Of a DNA stretch of 39,760 bases, positions 16,737 through 25,103 are shown piece after piece. The DNA is from Rhodospirillales bacterium (lineage in GTDB: Bacteria; Pseudomonadota; Alphaproteobacteria; Rhodospirillales; Defluviicoccaceae). The stretch covers positions 1-39,760 of the forward strand of contig JAEULG010000014.1 of assembly GCA_016793875.1 (NCBI GenBank), given 5' to 3'. How positions within the stretch are numbered: position 1 is the first letter of the stretch; each line of letters starts with the position of its first letter. Under the pieces are notes generated by a model. That model did no database searches. It was not told the DNA's origin and saw only the letters and a list, made by a program, of their open reading frames with translations. A program made the position numbers and the translations under genes.

Positions 16737-19477
16737 GGGCCGAGCCGCTCGAGGATGGTGGAGGTATGCACCTGGTCGGCCTTGTAGTTACCGGTCAGCA
16801 CGTACATGACAAGGTTGACGCCGAAGCGATAGGCCCGTTCGCGCTGCCGCTCGCCGCCCGGCGTGACTGCGAACAGCGGCCGCTGCGCCGCGTCGATGGC
16901 CCAGGCGCCGGCCCAGTCTCCGGAGCCGGCGACGACCGAGCTGACGCCGTCGTTGACGTGCTCGCCGGAGCTCTCGATCCACACGGTGCCGCCCGCCCGC
17001 CGGCCCGGCAGGTCGGACAGCAGGTAGTAGGAGCGGCGCAGGACGTGATCCTCGGCCACCGGGACCAGCGGCGGCAGGTCCAGCACCCGCGCCAGCTCAC
17101 GCAGGCCGGCCCGCTCGCCGCCGTCCTCGCCGCGGGTATCGAAGACGATGGTGCCGCCGTTGCGCATGTAGTCGGTGAGCCGTCGCGCCGCCTGGGGCGA
17201 TACCGGCCGCACCGGTTCGGCCACCGGCCAGTAGAGCAGGGGATAAAAGGCGATTTCGTCGTTCTCCGGATCGACCCCGACCGGCCCGTCCAGTTCGGCT
17301 GCCGTCCGCCGGTTGATGACCTCGCTGAGGCCGGCAAGGCCGGCGGCGCTGATCTGGTCAAGACGGGGATCGCCGGTACGGATGAAGGCGAGGCGGGTCG
17401 AAAGAGCGGCGGGAGCCGCCGTGCCGTCGGCGACCACCGACTGGGCGGCGGCGGGAGCGGCAGAAAAGCCGGCGCCCAGCGCGGCCAACAGCAGCACTGC
17501 GCCGCCCGCCATCGTCGCCGGTCGCAGGCGCGGCAGCATGCCGCGCAGCGCGAGACTGACGGCGAGATCGGCGATGGCGAGAATCGCCGCCATCGCCAGC
17601 AGCCACGGTTGCAGATCGCGCTCGCCGCTTTCGCCCAGCATCTCGCTGCGAATGCCGGCGGGAAGCGGCGGCAGCGCCTTCAGCTCGCCGATCGCAGGAG
17701 CGAGGTTGAGGGCGAAGCGGGCTTGCGGCGTGCCGTAATAGCCCGGTGGCAGGCCGGGAGCGACAGTAGCTTGCGGCATCTGCGCGCCGTCGATCGCTCG
17801 CGTCCCTGCCGGCGGCGGCTGCAGCCGGCCGAAGCCGTCGAGCGTCTCTACCGGCGCCAGGCTGCCCATGGCGGTGCGGGCGCCGCCGCCCGTGCCGAGG
17901 GCCACGATCCGCCGCAGGAGGTCGACGAACAATCCAGACAGCGGCAGGTTCGACCAGTCCGGCTCTGCCGTGACGTGAACCAGCACCACCCAGCCGTCGC
18001 CGCGGCGGACGCCGGTGATCAGCGGCGTCCCATCCTCCAGCCGCGCCCAGGTGCGCTCGGCCAGCTCCAACGACGGCTCGGCGACCACCTGCCGGCGGAT
18101 CTCCAGATCGCCGGGCACGGCGAGGCCGTGGAAGGGGCTCGTCTCATCGAAGGCGGCGAGCTTGCCGGGTCCGGTCCATGACAGGGTGCCGCCCATCGTC
18201 CGGTCGCCGGCGCGCAGCGCCGTCGGCAGCAGCGGGTCGCCGGACTGCGCCTCGCGTGCCAGCCGCGGACCGGCGAAGCGCAGCAGCACCCCGCCCCTCT
18301 CCACCCAGCCCTTGACGGCGGCGGCGGTCGCCGCATCGGGTGTGCCAACATCGGTGAGGATCAGGGCATCCAGCGGCCGGGCGAGCAGGGTGGCGAGGTT
18401 GCCCTCGCGGACCTCGGCGAACGGCTCCAGCGCCCGCTGCAGATAATAGTGTCCGCCGAGCAGCGGCTGCTCGCGGGTGCCGCCCTCGCCCAGCAGCCCG
18501 ACCGCCCGCCGCTGCCAGCGCTCGTCCGCCAGCAGTACGCCGCCGGCGGTGGCCGCCCCGTCCGCCTCGATGCGGGCCAGCTGGCCGGCCAGTTCGGTCG
18601 GCAGGCTGACCGGGAGCTGCAGCCGCTTCTCGCCGCCGGCGAACCGGCCCTGCTGGACAGCCAGCACCGAGCCGTCATCGCCGATCAGGCGCAGCTTCAC
18701 CGGCAGCTCGCCCTCGCCGACGGCCCGGGTGACGATCACCTGCGGGCCGTCGGCGCGCTCGCCGGGCGCCGTCAGCAGCGGCAGCTGGTGCGGCTTCGGC
18801 AGCAGAACCGAGGGCGAGCCCAGCCGCCGCAGCCGCTCCAGCAGCGCTTCGGGCGGCCCGCTGGCCCTGGGTTCGGCCAGGCCGTCGCTGATCCAGATCA
18901 CCGCGCCGGGCGGCCAGCCACCGGCATTTGCCGCCCGCAGCAGCGCCTCGCTGGCGCCGGTGCGGTCGGTCGACCACGGCAGCGGCTGCAGCGCCTGTAC
19001 CAGTTCGCGGGCGCGCAACGCCGGCAGCAGCGCCGGCGGGGCGAACCGCTCTCCGTCCGCGGTGGCGGGAGCGGTGCTGCTCAGAACAACGTTGCGGCCT
19101 TGCCGGCCGGCGCGGTCGATCACCCGTATTGCCTCGGCGAGGCGCTCGCGCCACTCCGCGCCGGCGGCCCAGCCGTTATCGATGACGAGATAGACCGGGC
19201 CGGAGCCCGGCATCGCCGGGGCGGCGTTGAGCAGCGGCCGGGCGACACCAAGGATCAGGCAGGCGACCAGCGCCAGCCGCAGCGCAAGCAGCCACCACGG
19301 CGTGCGCACCGCCGTCTCGTCACGCGCGGCAAGGTCCCGCAGCAGGCGCAACGGCGGAAAGACGATGCGGCGTGGCGATGGCGGGGTTACTCGCAGCAGC
19401 CACCACAGGGCCGGAAGCAGGGCGAAGGCCGCCAGTGTCCACGGAGCGGCGAACGTGAGGGCGCCGAGGCTCAGCAT
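16733..19477 (-). CDS. DUF4159 protein with BatA-like membrane N-terminus
   Basis: A 914-residue membrane protein. The N-terminus resembles BatA/aerotolerance proteins: two membrane segments (about 9-28 and 61-82) separated by SPRRIVFPPLRLLRDLAARDE. The periplasmic-type middle includes a degenerate vWA fold (VYLVIDNGWAAGAEWRERL, VIWISDG) and an amidotransferase-like block (LILTDVGTPDAATAAAVKGWVERGG). Two more membrane segments lie around 625-680, then the DUF4159 domain from about 692 to the end (LAFIRTGDPRLDQISAAGLAGL, IAFYPLLYWPV, YMRNGGTIVFDTRG, FGVNLVMYVLTGNYKADQ). The vWA MIDAS Asp-x-Ser-x-Ser is not intact here. The start is 4 bases from the DUF58 stop and its end overlaps the next gene. 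Confidence 0.85.
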   Translation of the reverse strand: MLSLGALTFAAPWTLAAFALLPALWWLLRVTPPSPRRIVFPPLRLLRDLAARDETAVRTPWWLLALRLALVACLILGVARPLLNAAPAMPGSGPVYLVIDNGWAAGAEWRERLAEAIRVIDRAGRQGRNVVLSSTAPATADGERFAPPALLPALRARELVQALQPLPWSTDRTGASEALLRAANAGGWPPGAVIWISDGLAEPRASGPPEALLERLRRLGSPSVLLPKPHQLPLLTAPGERADGPQVIVTRAVGEGELPVKLRLIGDDGSVLAVQQGRFAGGEKRLQLPVSLPTELAGQLARIEADGAATAGGVLLADERWQRRAVGLLGEGGTREQPLLGGHYYLQRALEPFAEVREGNLATLLARPLDALILTDVGTPDAATAAAVKGWVERGGVLLRFAGPRLAREAQSGDPLLPTALRAGDRTMGGTLSWTGPGKLAAFDETSPFHGLAVPGDLEIRRQVVAEPSLELAERTWARLEDGTPLITGVRRGDGWVVLVHVTAEPDWSNLPLSGLFVDLLRRIVALGTGGGARTAMGSLAPVETLDGFGRLQPPPAGTRAIDGAQMPQATVAPGLPPGYYGTPQARFALNLAPAIGELKALPPLPAGIRSEMLGESGERDLQPWLLAMAAILAIADLAVSLALRGMLPRLRPATMAGGAVLLLAALGAGFSAAPAAAQSVVADGTAAPAALSTRLAFIRTGDPRLDQISAAGLAGLSEVINRRTAAELDGPVGVDPENDEIAFYPLLYWPVAEPVRPVSPQAARRLTDYMRNGGTIVFDTRGEDGGERAGLRELARVLDLPPLVPVAEDHVLRRSYYLLSDLPGRRAGGTVWIESSGEHVNDGVSSVVAGSGDWAGAWAIDAAQRPLFAVTPGGERQRERAYRFGVNLVMYVLTGNYKADQVHTSTILERLGP

Positions 19478-19481
19478 CGCG

Positions 19482-20402
19482 TCATCTAATCGAAGGTCCG
19501 CCGAGGGCGAGATAGAGCGCCAGCAGTGCCGTTTCCGGGGCGTGGTCGGTGCGGTGGATCAGCAGCGTCCAGCCGACGCTGCGGGCGAGGTCGCGCACCG
19601 CTTCCTGGTGGCGGATGAACGCCGCTTGGTAGGCGTCGCGCACTGTCTCCGCCCGGCCGAACAGCACCTCACCCTCGTTCTCGGTGCCGGCGAACAGTAC
19701 CCGCCCGGTAAAGGGCAGGCTCTCCTCGGCCGGATCGAGGATCTGCAGCAGGTGGCCGCGGACGCCACGCCGGCTGAAGGCGGTGAGGGCGGTGCGCAGT
19801 TCCTCGACCGGGGCGAGGAAATCGGAGGTCAGCACCAGCCGGCCGTCGCGCGGCAGCGGCTCGGCCGGCGGCCGACCAGAGGCGGCGCCGACGCCCCGCC
19901 GCGCCAGCTGGATCGCCAGCCGCTGCAACGCCGAACGGCCGGGCGCCGGCGCGATGCCGCTGCCGAGCAGAGCGACGTGCTCGCCGCCGCGCACCAGCAG
20001 CGCCGCCAGCGCCAGCGTCAGCAGGTCCGCCCGCTCCAGCTTGGTGGCAAGGCGGCGCGATCCGCGCCAGTCCATCGAGGCCGACGCGTCCCGCCACAGC
20101 CAGACGCTCTGCGCCGCCTCCCATTCGGTCTCGCGCACGTAGACACGATCGGACTTTGCCGACTGCCGCCAGTCGATGCGTGCGACGGGATCTCCCGGCT
20201 GATAGCGGCGAAACTGCCAGAACGCCTCGCCGTCGCCGACGCGGCGGCGGCCGTGCACTCCCTGGCTCACCGTCGCCGCCACCCGTTCCGCCTGCACCAG
20301 CAGCGGCGGCAGCACCGCGGCCAGCGCTTCCGCCCGTGACAGCCGTCCGGCAACAGTCATCGTGCCGTCGCCCGCTGCCGCCCGGCCGTCCTGTCCCGTC
20401 AT
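19482..20402 (-). CDS. DUF58 domain protein
   Basis: A 306-residue soluble DUF58 protein, the usual partner of MoxR ATPases. The signature is complete: RRYQPGDPVARIDWRQSAKSDRVYVRE (about 65-91), then a vWA-like MIDAS, WRDASASM, near residue 103 (Asp-Ala-Ser-Ala-Ser), and VLTSDFL near 190. No membrane segment is present, so it is cytoplasmic or peripheral; the membrane partners are the next two genes. The ATG at 20402 overlaps the MoxR stop (ATGA), making translation coupling likely; a second ATG at 20360 would give a shorter form that still keeps the domain. Confidence 0.9.
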   Translation of the reverse strand: MTGQDGRAAAGDGTMTVAGRLSRAEALAAVLPPLLVQAERVAATVSQGVHGRRRVGDGEAFWQFRRYQPGDPVARIDWRQSAKSDRVYVRETEWEAAQSVWLWRDASASMDWRGSRRLATKLERADLLTLALAALLVRGGEHVALLGSGIAPAPGRSALQRLAIQLARRGVGAASGRPPAEPLPRDGRLVLTSDFLAPVEELRTALTAFSRRGVRGHLLQILDPAEESLPFTGRVLFAGTENEGEVLFGRAETVRDAYQAAFIRHQEAVRDLARSVGWTLLIHRTDHAPETALLALYLALGGPSIR

Positions 20403-21415
20403 GCGATGCGCGCCACCAGGCGCTCGATGATCTCGTCGATGGCGACGCCCTCGGCGCGAGCGGTGAAGGTCAGCGCCATGCGATGGCGCAGCACCGGATG
20501 GGCGAGGGCGATGATGTCGTCCACCGACGGCGCGAGTCGGCCGTGGGTTACCGCCCGGGCGCGCACCGCTCGCATCAGCGCCTGCGAGGCGCGTGGCCCC
20601 GGGCCCCAGCCGACGTGCGCCCGCACCTCGGCGAGCGGGCTGCTCTCTGGCCGGCCGGCGCGGACGAGTTCGAGTATCGCCGCGAGGACACTCTCCCCGA
20701 CCGGCACGTGGCGGATCAATCGCTGCGCCTCCAGCAGCTGGCTGCCGTCCATGACCCGGACCGGGGTCTCTTCCGCCGGGCCGGTGGTGGCCAGCAGCAC
20801 CCGGCGCTCGGCCTCGACGTCGGGGTACCCGACGTTCACCTGCATCAGGAAGCGATCGAGCTGCGCCTCGGGCAGCGGATAGGTACCTTCCTGCTCCAGA
20901 GGGTTCTGCGTCGCCAGCACGTGGAACGGCGTCGGCAGCGGATGGTAGTGCCCCGCGACCGAGACACGCTGCTCTTGCATCGCCTGCAGCAACGCCGACT
21001 GGGTGCGCGGGCTGGCGCGGTTGACCTCGTCGGCCATCAGCAACTGGCAGAACACCGGCCCCTGGATGAAGCGGAAGTGGCGGCGGCCGGCATCGCTCTC
21101 CTCGAGCACCTCGGAGCCGAGGATGTCGGCCGGCATCAGGTCCGGGGTGAACTGGACGCGGCGTTCCTCCAGGCCGAACACCCGGCCCAGCGTCTCCACC
21201 AGCTTGGTCTTGCCCAGCCCGGGAACACCGATCAGCAGCAGGTGGCCGCCGGAGAGCAGGGTGACCATCGTCTCGTCGATGACCCGGTCCTGGCCGAAGA
21301 TGATGCGGCCGAGCGCTTCGCGCGCCCGCGCTACCAGCGCACCGAGTTGATCTATGCTCTCAATCAGCGCAAAATCACTGCGCTCGCCGAGATCGGTCGT
21401 CCCGCGGGCTGTCAC
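20399..21415 (-). CDS. MoxR-family AAA+ ATPase
   Basis: A 338-residue AAA+ chaperone-like ATPase that probably remodels or inserts cofactors into a vWA-containing client encoded downstream. Seen: Walker A LLIGVPGLGKTKLVETL, Walker B LLMADEVNRASPRTQSALLQAM, sensor 1 VLATQNPLEQEGTYPLPEAQLDRFLM, and the MoxR C-terminal lid ending in EIIERLVARIA. The start is GTG at 21415 (VTARGTTDLGERSD), chosen because AGGAG sits 8 bases upstream; the longest frame, from 21541, begins inside the divergent gene and is basic and shadow-like. It leads an operon with DUF58, DUF4159 and the vWA membrane protein, all overlapping or within 5 bases. Confidence 0.93.
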   Translation of the reverse strand: MTARGTTDLGERSDFALIESIDQLGALVARAREALGRIIFGQDRVIDETMVTLLSGGHLLLIGVPGLGKTKLVETLGRVFGLEERRVQFTPDLMPADILGSEVLEESDAGRRHFRFIQGPVFCQLLMADEVNRASPRTQSALLQAMQEQRVSVAGHYHPLPTPFHVLATQNPLEQEGTYPLPEAQLDRFLMQVNVGYPDVEAERRVLLATTGPAEETPVRVMDGSQLLEAQRLIRHVPVGESVLAAILELVRAGRPESSPLAEVRAHVGWGPGPRASQALMRAVRARAVTHGRLAPSVDDIIALAHPVLRHRMALTFTARAEGVAIDEIIERLVARIA

Positions 21416-21516
21416 TCGTTCTTCTCCTGCCCCACCTAAGATGACGCGGATTGATGTCGAAGCCTTCCTGCGACCTTTATGCCAAAGCGCCTGCAGCCGG
21501 CCCCATCTCTTCCCCA

Positions 21517-22050
21517 ATGACCGACCTGCCTGGAGCGCCACCAGTCTCGCCCGGAGGACGGGTGCTCTACGAGGACCTCGGCATCAGCATAGATAAGGAC
21601 GGCCTCTGGCATTATCACGGCTCGCCGATCCGGCGCAAAGAGCTGGTGTGCTTGTTCGCACATGCCCTGACGCGCGACAGCAACGGCCGCTACTGGCTGG
21701 TCACCCCGGCGGAAATGGGGCCGATCGACGTCGCTGACGCGCCGCTGCTGGCGGTCGAGATGTACGTCGCCGGGGCCGGCAACCAGCAAGTGATCAGCCT
21801 GCGCACCAACGTCGACGAGATCGTCGACCTCAGCGAGCAGCATCCGCTGCGGTTCGGCCGCAATGCCGAGACCGGCGAGGTCGTGCCCTACCTGCAGCTC
21901 GACAACCGAATCGAGGCGAAGGTGAGCCGTTCCGTCTTCTACGCCCTCGCGGAAATTGCGATCGAGGGCGAGGTGGACGGTCGGCCGTGCCTCGGCGTCC
22001 GCAGCGAAGGCTGCTTCTTTCCGCTCGGCTATCTGGACGAGGGATCGTGA
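21517..22050 (+). CDS. DUF1285 family protein
   Basis: A conserved proteobacterial protein of 177 residues from the ATG at 21517. Typical blocks are GISIDKDGLWHYHGSPIRRKELVCLFA, DSNGRYWLVTPAEMGPIDVADAPLLAVEM, LRTNVDEIVDLSEQHPLRF and PYLQLDNRIEAKVSRSVFYALAEIA. Members are small beta-rich cytoplasmic proteins of unknown role. An in-frame ATG at 21454 would add 21 residues (MSKPSCDLYAK...) but would leave only about 38 bases to the divergent MoxR start, so 21517 is preferred without a strong ribosome site to prove it. Its TGA overlaps the GTG of the Nudix gene by two bases. Confidence 0.85.
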   Translation: MTDLPGAPPVSPGGRVLYEDLGISIDKDGLWHYHGSPIRRKELVCLFAHALTRDSNGRYWLVTPAEMGPIDVADAPLLAVEMYVAGAGNQQVISLRTNVDEIVDLSEQHPLRFGRNAETGEVVPYLQLDNRIEAKVSRSVFYALAEIAIEGEVDGRPCLGVRSEGCFFPLGYLDEGS

Positions 22051-22688
22051 GCGCGGCGCTGCGCAACCGCGCCTTTATCGAAGACCGCTTTGCCGGTCGG
22101 CGGTTGGTCCCGCTGGAGGCGGTGATTCCCGACGACATCACCGCCGAGCGCGGCGACCACGCTCTCAACCTCGATATGATGCCGGTGCTGCCGCTGACGC
22201 CGGCGGCGGTGCTGGTGCCGCTGATCGAGCGCCCGGACGGCCTGACCGTGCTGTTCACCCAGCGCACCTCGCACCTCGCCCATCACGCCGGACAGGTCAG
22301 CTTTCCGGGGGGCCATATCGAGCCGGAGGATGGCGGACCGGCGGAGACGGCGTTACGCGAGACCGAGGAGGAGGTTGGTCTCGACCGCAGCCATGTCAGG
22401 ATCGTCGGCCGGCTGGATACCTATGTCACCCGTACCGGCTTCGCGGTCACGCCGGTGGTCGGGATGGTGGCGCCACCGTTCACCCTCAGGCCCGACCCGC
22501 ACGAGGTGGCGGAGATCTTCGAGGTACCGCTGGACTTCCTGCTAGACCCCAGCAACCATGAGCGCTGCAGTGCCGAGTTCGAGGGTCGGACCCGGTTTTT
22601 CTGGGCGATGCCGTATGGAAGGCACTTCATTTGGGGGGCGACCGCGGGGATGGTGATCAATCTCTGCGACATCCTCAACGGCCAATGA
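22047..22688 (+). CDS. Nudix hydrolase, CoA pyrophosphatase type
   Basis: A 213-residue Nudix enzyme that should cleave coenzyme A (or oxidised CoA) to phosphopantetheine and 3',5'-ADP. The Nudix box runs from GGH at 88-90 to RETEEEVGL at 104-112. The CoA-specific upstream motif is present, LFTQRTSHLAHHAGQVSFPGG (about 69-89). The C-terminal YGRHFIWGATAGMV block is also typical of this subfamily. The start is GTG at 22047, overlapping the DUF1285 stop (GTGA), and the end overlaps the next ATG (ATGA), so the operon is tightly coupled. Confidence 0.93.
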   Translation: MSAALRNRAFIEDRFAGRRLVPLEAVIPDDITAERGDHALNLDMMPVLPLTPAAVLVPLIERPDGLTVLFTQRTSHLAHHAGQVSFPGGHIEPEDGGPAETALRETEEEVGLDRSHVRIVGRLDTYVTRTGFAVTPVVGMVAPPFTLRPDPHEVAEIFEVPLDFLLDPSNHERCSAEFEGRTRFFWAMPYGRHFIWGATAGMVINLCDILNGQ

Positions 22689-22963
22689 GCCGCGTCCTCC
22701 TCCAGTACCTGCTGCCGCTGCTGCTGCCGACGCTGATCTGGTTGGTCTGGTATTTTACCGTCGGCCGCAGCCGCGTGGCGGCGGACGGCTCGTTGTCGAA
22801 ACTGCACCACGGACCCTGGTTCTGGCTGATTCTCGTCGGCTTGGTCCTGGTCGGCGGCAATCTCGTCTATTCGGCACTCACCCGCGGCTACGATCCCAGC
22901 GGCACCTATGTGGCGCCGCACTGGGAGGGTGGCCGGGGGGTGGTACCGGGTCGGGTCGAGTGA
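22685..22963 (+). CDS. Small membrane protein, DUF6111-like
   Basis: A 92-residue protein with two membrane segments, about 5-25 (LLQYLLPLLLPTLIWLVWYF) and 46-65 (FWLILVGLVLVGGNLVYSAL), joined by a short basic loop, followed by a polar tail containing GTYVAPHWEGGRVVPGRVE-type residues. Small two-pass proteins of this kind sit between the Nudix and CCA-transferase genes in many alphaproteobacteria, which I recall as DUF6111; no function is known. The ATG at 22685 overlaps the Nudix stop. The stop at 22963 is 92 bases before the next gene. Confidence 0.8.
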   Translation: MSRVLLQYLLPLLLPTLIWLVWYFTVGRSRVAADGSLSKLHHGPWFWLILVGLVLVGGNLVYSALTRGYDPSGTYVAPHWEGGRGVVPGRVE

Positions 22964-23055
22964 CGCCAACGCTTGGCCGTCGCGAGCCGGTACCGGTGAC
23001 TTGCAGCGGAAGAGCGGGCGTCGCGCTGCTCGCCGGCGATGGCTGGGAATAGCTG

Positions 23056-24399
23056 ATGGCCGCGGCCGTCCCCTGGGGTGTCGGCGCCGGCGGGGCGGAC
23101 GGCGGTGCCAGTACGCCGCCGCAGCCCGTGGGCCGCATCCACCCGCAGCCGTGGATGACCGCGCCGGAGACGGTCGCGGTGCTGGAGGCCCTCGCCGCCG
23201 ACGGCGCCGAAGTCCGCTTCATCGGCGGCTGCGTGCGCGACTCGCTGCTGAAGCGGCCGGTGCGGGACATCGACATTGCCCTGGCGGTCCCGCCCACCGG
23301 GGTAATGGCGCTGCTGCGGCGGGCCGGCATCAAGGCGATTCCCACTGGCATCGATCACGGCACCATCACTGCGGTTGTGGGCGCCCAGTGCTTCGAGATC
23401 ACCACCTTGCGCGTCGATGTCGAGACTTTCGGCCGGCGCGCCCGCGTTGCCTTCACCGACGACTGGATCGCCGATGCGGCGCGCCGCGACTTCACCTTCA
23501 ACGCCCTTTCCTGCACCGTCGACGGTGAGGTCTACGACTTCTTCGGCGGCCTCGAGGATCTCGGCCACGGCCGGGTGCGTTTCGTCGGCGATGCCTCCGA
23601 GCGGATCGGCGAGGACGTACTGCGGCTGCTGCGCTACTTCCGCTTCTACGCCCACTATGGCCGCCCGCCGCCGGACGTCGCGGCGCTCGCCGCCTGCCGC
23701 GCCTATGCGGAAAAGCTGCCGATGCTGTCCGGCGAGCGCGTCCGCGTCGAGATCTTCCGCACCCTGATGGCAACCGATCCGGCCGACGTTTTCGCGCTGA
23801 TGCGCGCGCAGGACGTGCTGGCGCATGTCCTGCCGGAAGCGAACGGGATCGAGCGGCTGAAGATGCTGAGCTGGATCGACAGCCGTGCGGTACGGATCGA
23901 CTCCGTCGCGCCCGACCCGGTGCGCCGGCTGGCGGCGCTGCTGACGACGGACGCCGACGGAGCCGGCCTCATCGCCGAGCGGCTCAAGCTCTCCAACCGC
24001 CAGCGCGACCGACTGGTGGCGCTCGCCGCCGGCCCGCCGGTCCATCCCGAGCTGCTTGCACTGGCGGTGGTGCGGCTGCTGCGGTCGCTCGGCCGCGAGA
24101 CGGTTCGCGACCTGGCGCTGCTCGGCTGGGCCGGCGAGCTCGCGCAGACGGCGCGGCTGACCCGCGGCCGTAATACCCGCTGGATCGAGCTGCTGCACGG
24201 CATCGACCAGTGGCAGCCGGTTGTCTTCCCGCTGATGGGCCGCGATGCCCTCGCCCTCGGGATTCCGCGCGGTCCGCGCATCGGTGCGCTGCTGCGCCAG
24301 GTGGAGGACTGGTGGGAGGAGGGCGGCTACGCCGCCGACCGCACCGCCTGCCTCGCGCAGCTCCGGCTGCTGGCCGGGGCGGCCGGCCGGCCCCGGTGA
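23056..24399 (+). CDS. cca: CCA-adding enzyme / tRNA nucleotidyltransferase
   Basis: A 447-residue class II nucleotidyltransferase that adds or repairs the 3' CCA of tRNA (or polyadenylates RNA in paralogues). Head domain: RFIGGCVRDSLL (54-65) and the catalytic DID at 71-73, then ITTLRVDVETFGRRARVAFTDDWIADAARRDFTFNALS with the conserved RRDFT-N. Neck: YDFFGGLEDL, RVRFVGDASERIGEDVLRLLRYFRFYAHYG. The body and tail are helical and divergent. The N-terminus carries about 33 extra Gly/Ala/Pro-rich residues before a second Met (MTAPETVAVLEALAADG), so ATG 23155 is an alternative start; 23056 has GGGAAT just upstream. It ends 22 bases from the convergent methyltransferase. Confidence 0.93.
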   Translation: MAAAVPWGVGAGGADGGASTPPQPVGRIHPQPWMTAPETVAVLEALAADGAEVRFIGGCVRDSLLKRPVRDIDIALAVPPTGVMALLRRAGIKAIPTGIDHGTITAVVGAQCFEITTLRVDVETFGRRARVAFTDDWIADAARRDFTFNALSCTVDGEVYDFFGGLEDLGHGRVRFVGDASERIGEDVLRLLRYFRFYAHYGRPPPDVAALAACRAYAEKLPMLSGERVRVEIFRTLMATDPADVFALMRAQDVLAHVLPEANGIERLKMLSWIDSRAVRIDSVAPDPVRRLAALLTTDADGAGLIAERLKLSNRQRDRLVALAAGPPVHPELLALAVVRLLRSLGRETVRDLALLGWAGELAQTARLTRGRNTRWIELLHGIDQWQPVVFPLMGRDALALGIPRGPRIGALLRQVEDWWEEGGYAADRTACLAQLRLLAGAAGRPR

Positions 24400-24421
24400 C
24401 CGGCGGTGCTCCTGGCGTTAT

Positions 24422-25102
24422 TCAGGGGAGGATCCGCCAGATGATGCAGTCCCGGCTCTCGCTGTCCTCCAGGTCGCGGCTGGTCGGCACCCGGTAGCGG
24501 GCAACCGGCGCGAGGCCGGCGGCCGGCAGATAGGCACGGCCGGGATCGGCCAGCAACACCTCGTTGCCGGCTGCTGCGCGTCTCCGCAGCCAGCCGAGGC
24601 AGCGCTCCGCCATCGCCTGCTGGTAGCAGACATCGCCAGCCAGTACGACCTGCCCTTCGCCCGCTGGCAGCGGCGCTGCCGCGGCCCGCGGCTGCGCCAG
24701 CAGGTCGCCGCCTTGCACTGCCACCGCGATGCCGTTCAGCCCGGCGTTGATCGCCACCGCGCGCAGTGCCAGCGCATCGATGTCGTTGGCGACCGCCTGA
24801 GCGCCGGCTTTGGCGGCGGCGATGGCGGCGATGCCGCAGCCACAGGCGAAATCGAGCACGCTGCGGCCGTGGACCCGCTCCGGCTCGTCCAGCAGCAGCC
24901 GGGCCAGGGCCTGGCTGCCCGGCCAGCAGAACGCCCAGTAGGGCGGCTCCACCCCGATCTCTTCCAACGCGCTTTCCGTCGCCTGCCAGATCGGTACGAC
25001 GGCGCTGGCGAGCCGCAGCCGCAGTTCCGGCACCAGCGGCGGAGTGGCGACGACGGTGTTGGCGAGGATGAAGGCGTCGGCGTCGGCCGGGCCGGAGATC
25101 AC
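24422..25102 (-). CDS. Class I SAM methyltransferase, ETF-beta lysine methyltransferase-like
   Basis: A 226-residue Rossmann methyltransferase. It shows PPYWAFCWPGSQALARLLLD (about 53-72), motif I VLDFACGCGIAAIAAAKAGA (82-101), an acidic NDID after strand 2 and AGDVCYQQAMAE as the post-motif. This pattern resembles METTL20 and its bacterial homologues, which methylate lysines of the electron-transfer flavoprotein beta subunit. The substrate assignment is inference; no etf gene is nearby. The start is GTG at 25102, one base after the ubiA stop (TGACGTG), which fits coupling. The longer frame up to 25447 overlaps ubiA and is Ser/Arg-rich shadow. Confidence 0.85.
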   Translation of the reverse strand: MISGPADADAFILANTVVATPPLVPELRLRLASAVVPIWQATESALEEIGVEPPYWAFCWPGSQALARLLLDEPERVHGRSVLDFACGCGIAAIAAAKAGAQAVANDIDALALRAVAINAGLNGIAVAVQGGDLLAQPRAAAAPLPAGEGQVVLAGDVCYQQAMAERCLGWLRRRAAAGNEVLLADPGRAYLPAAGLAPVARYRVPTSRDLEDSESRDCIIWRILP

Positions 25103-25103
25103 G

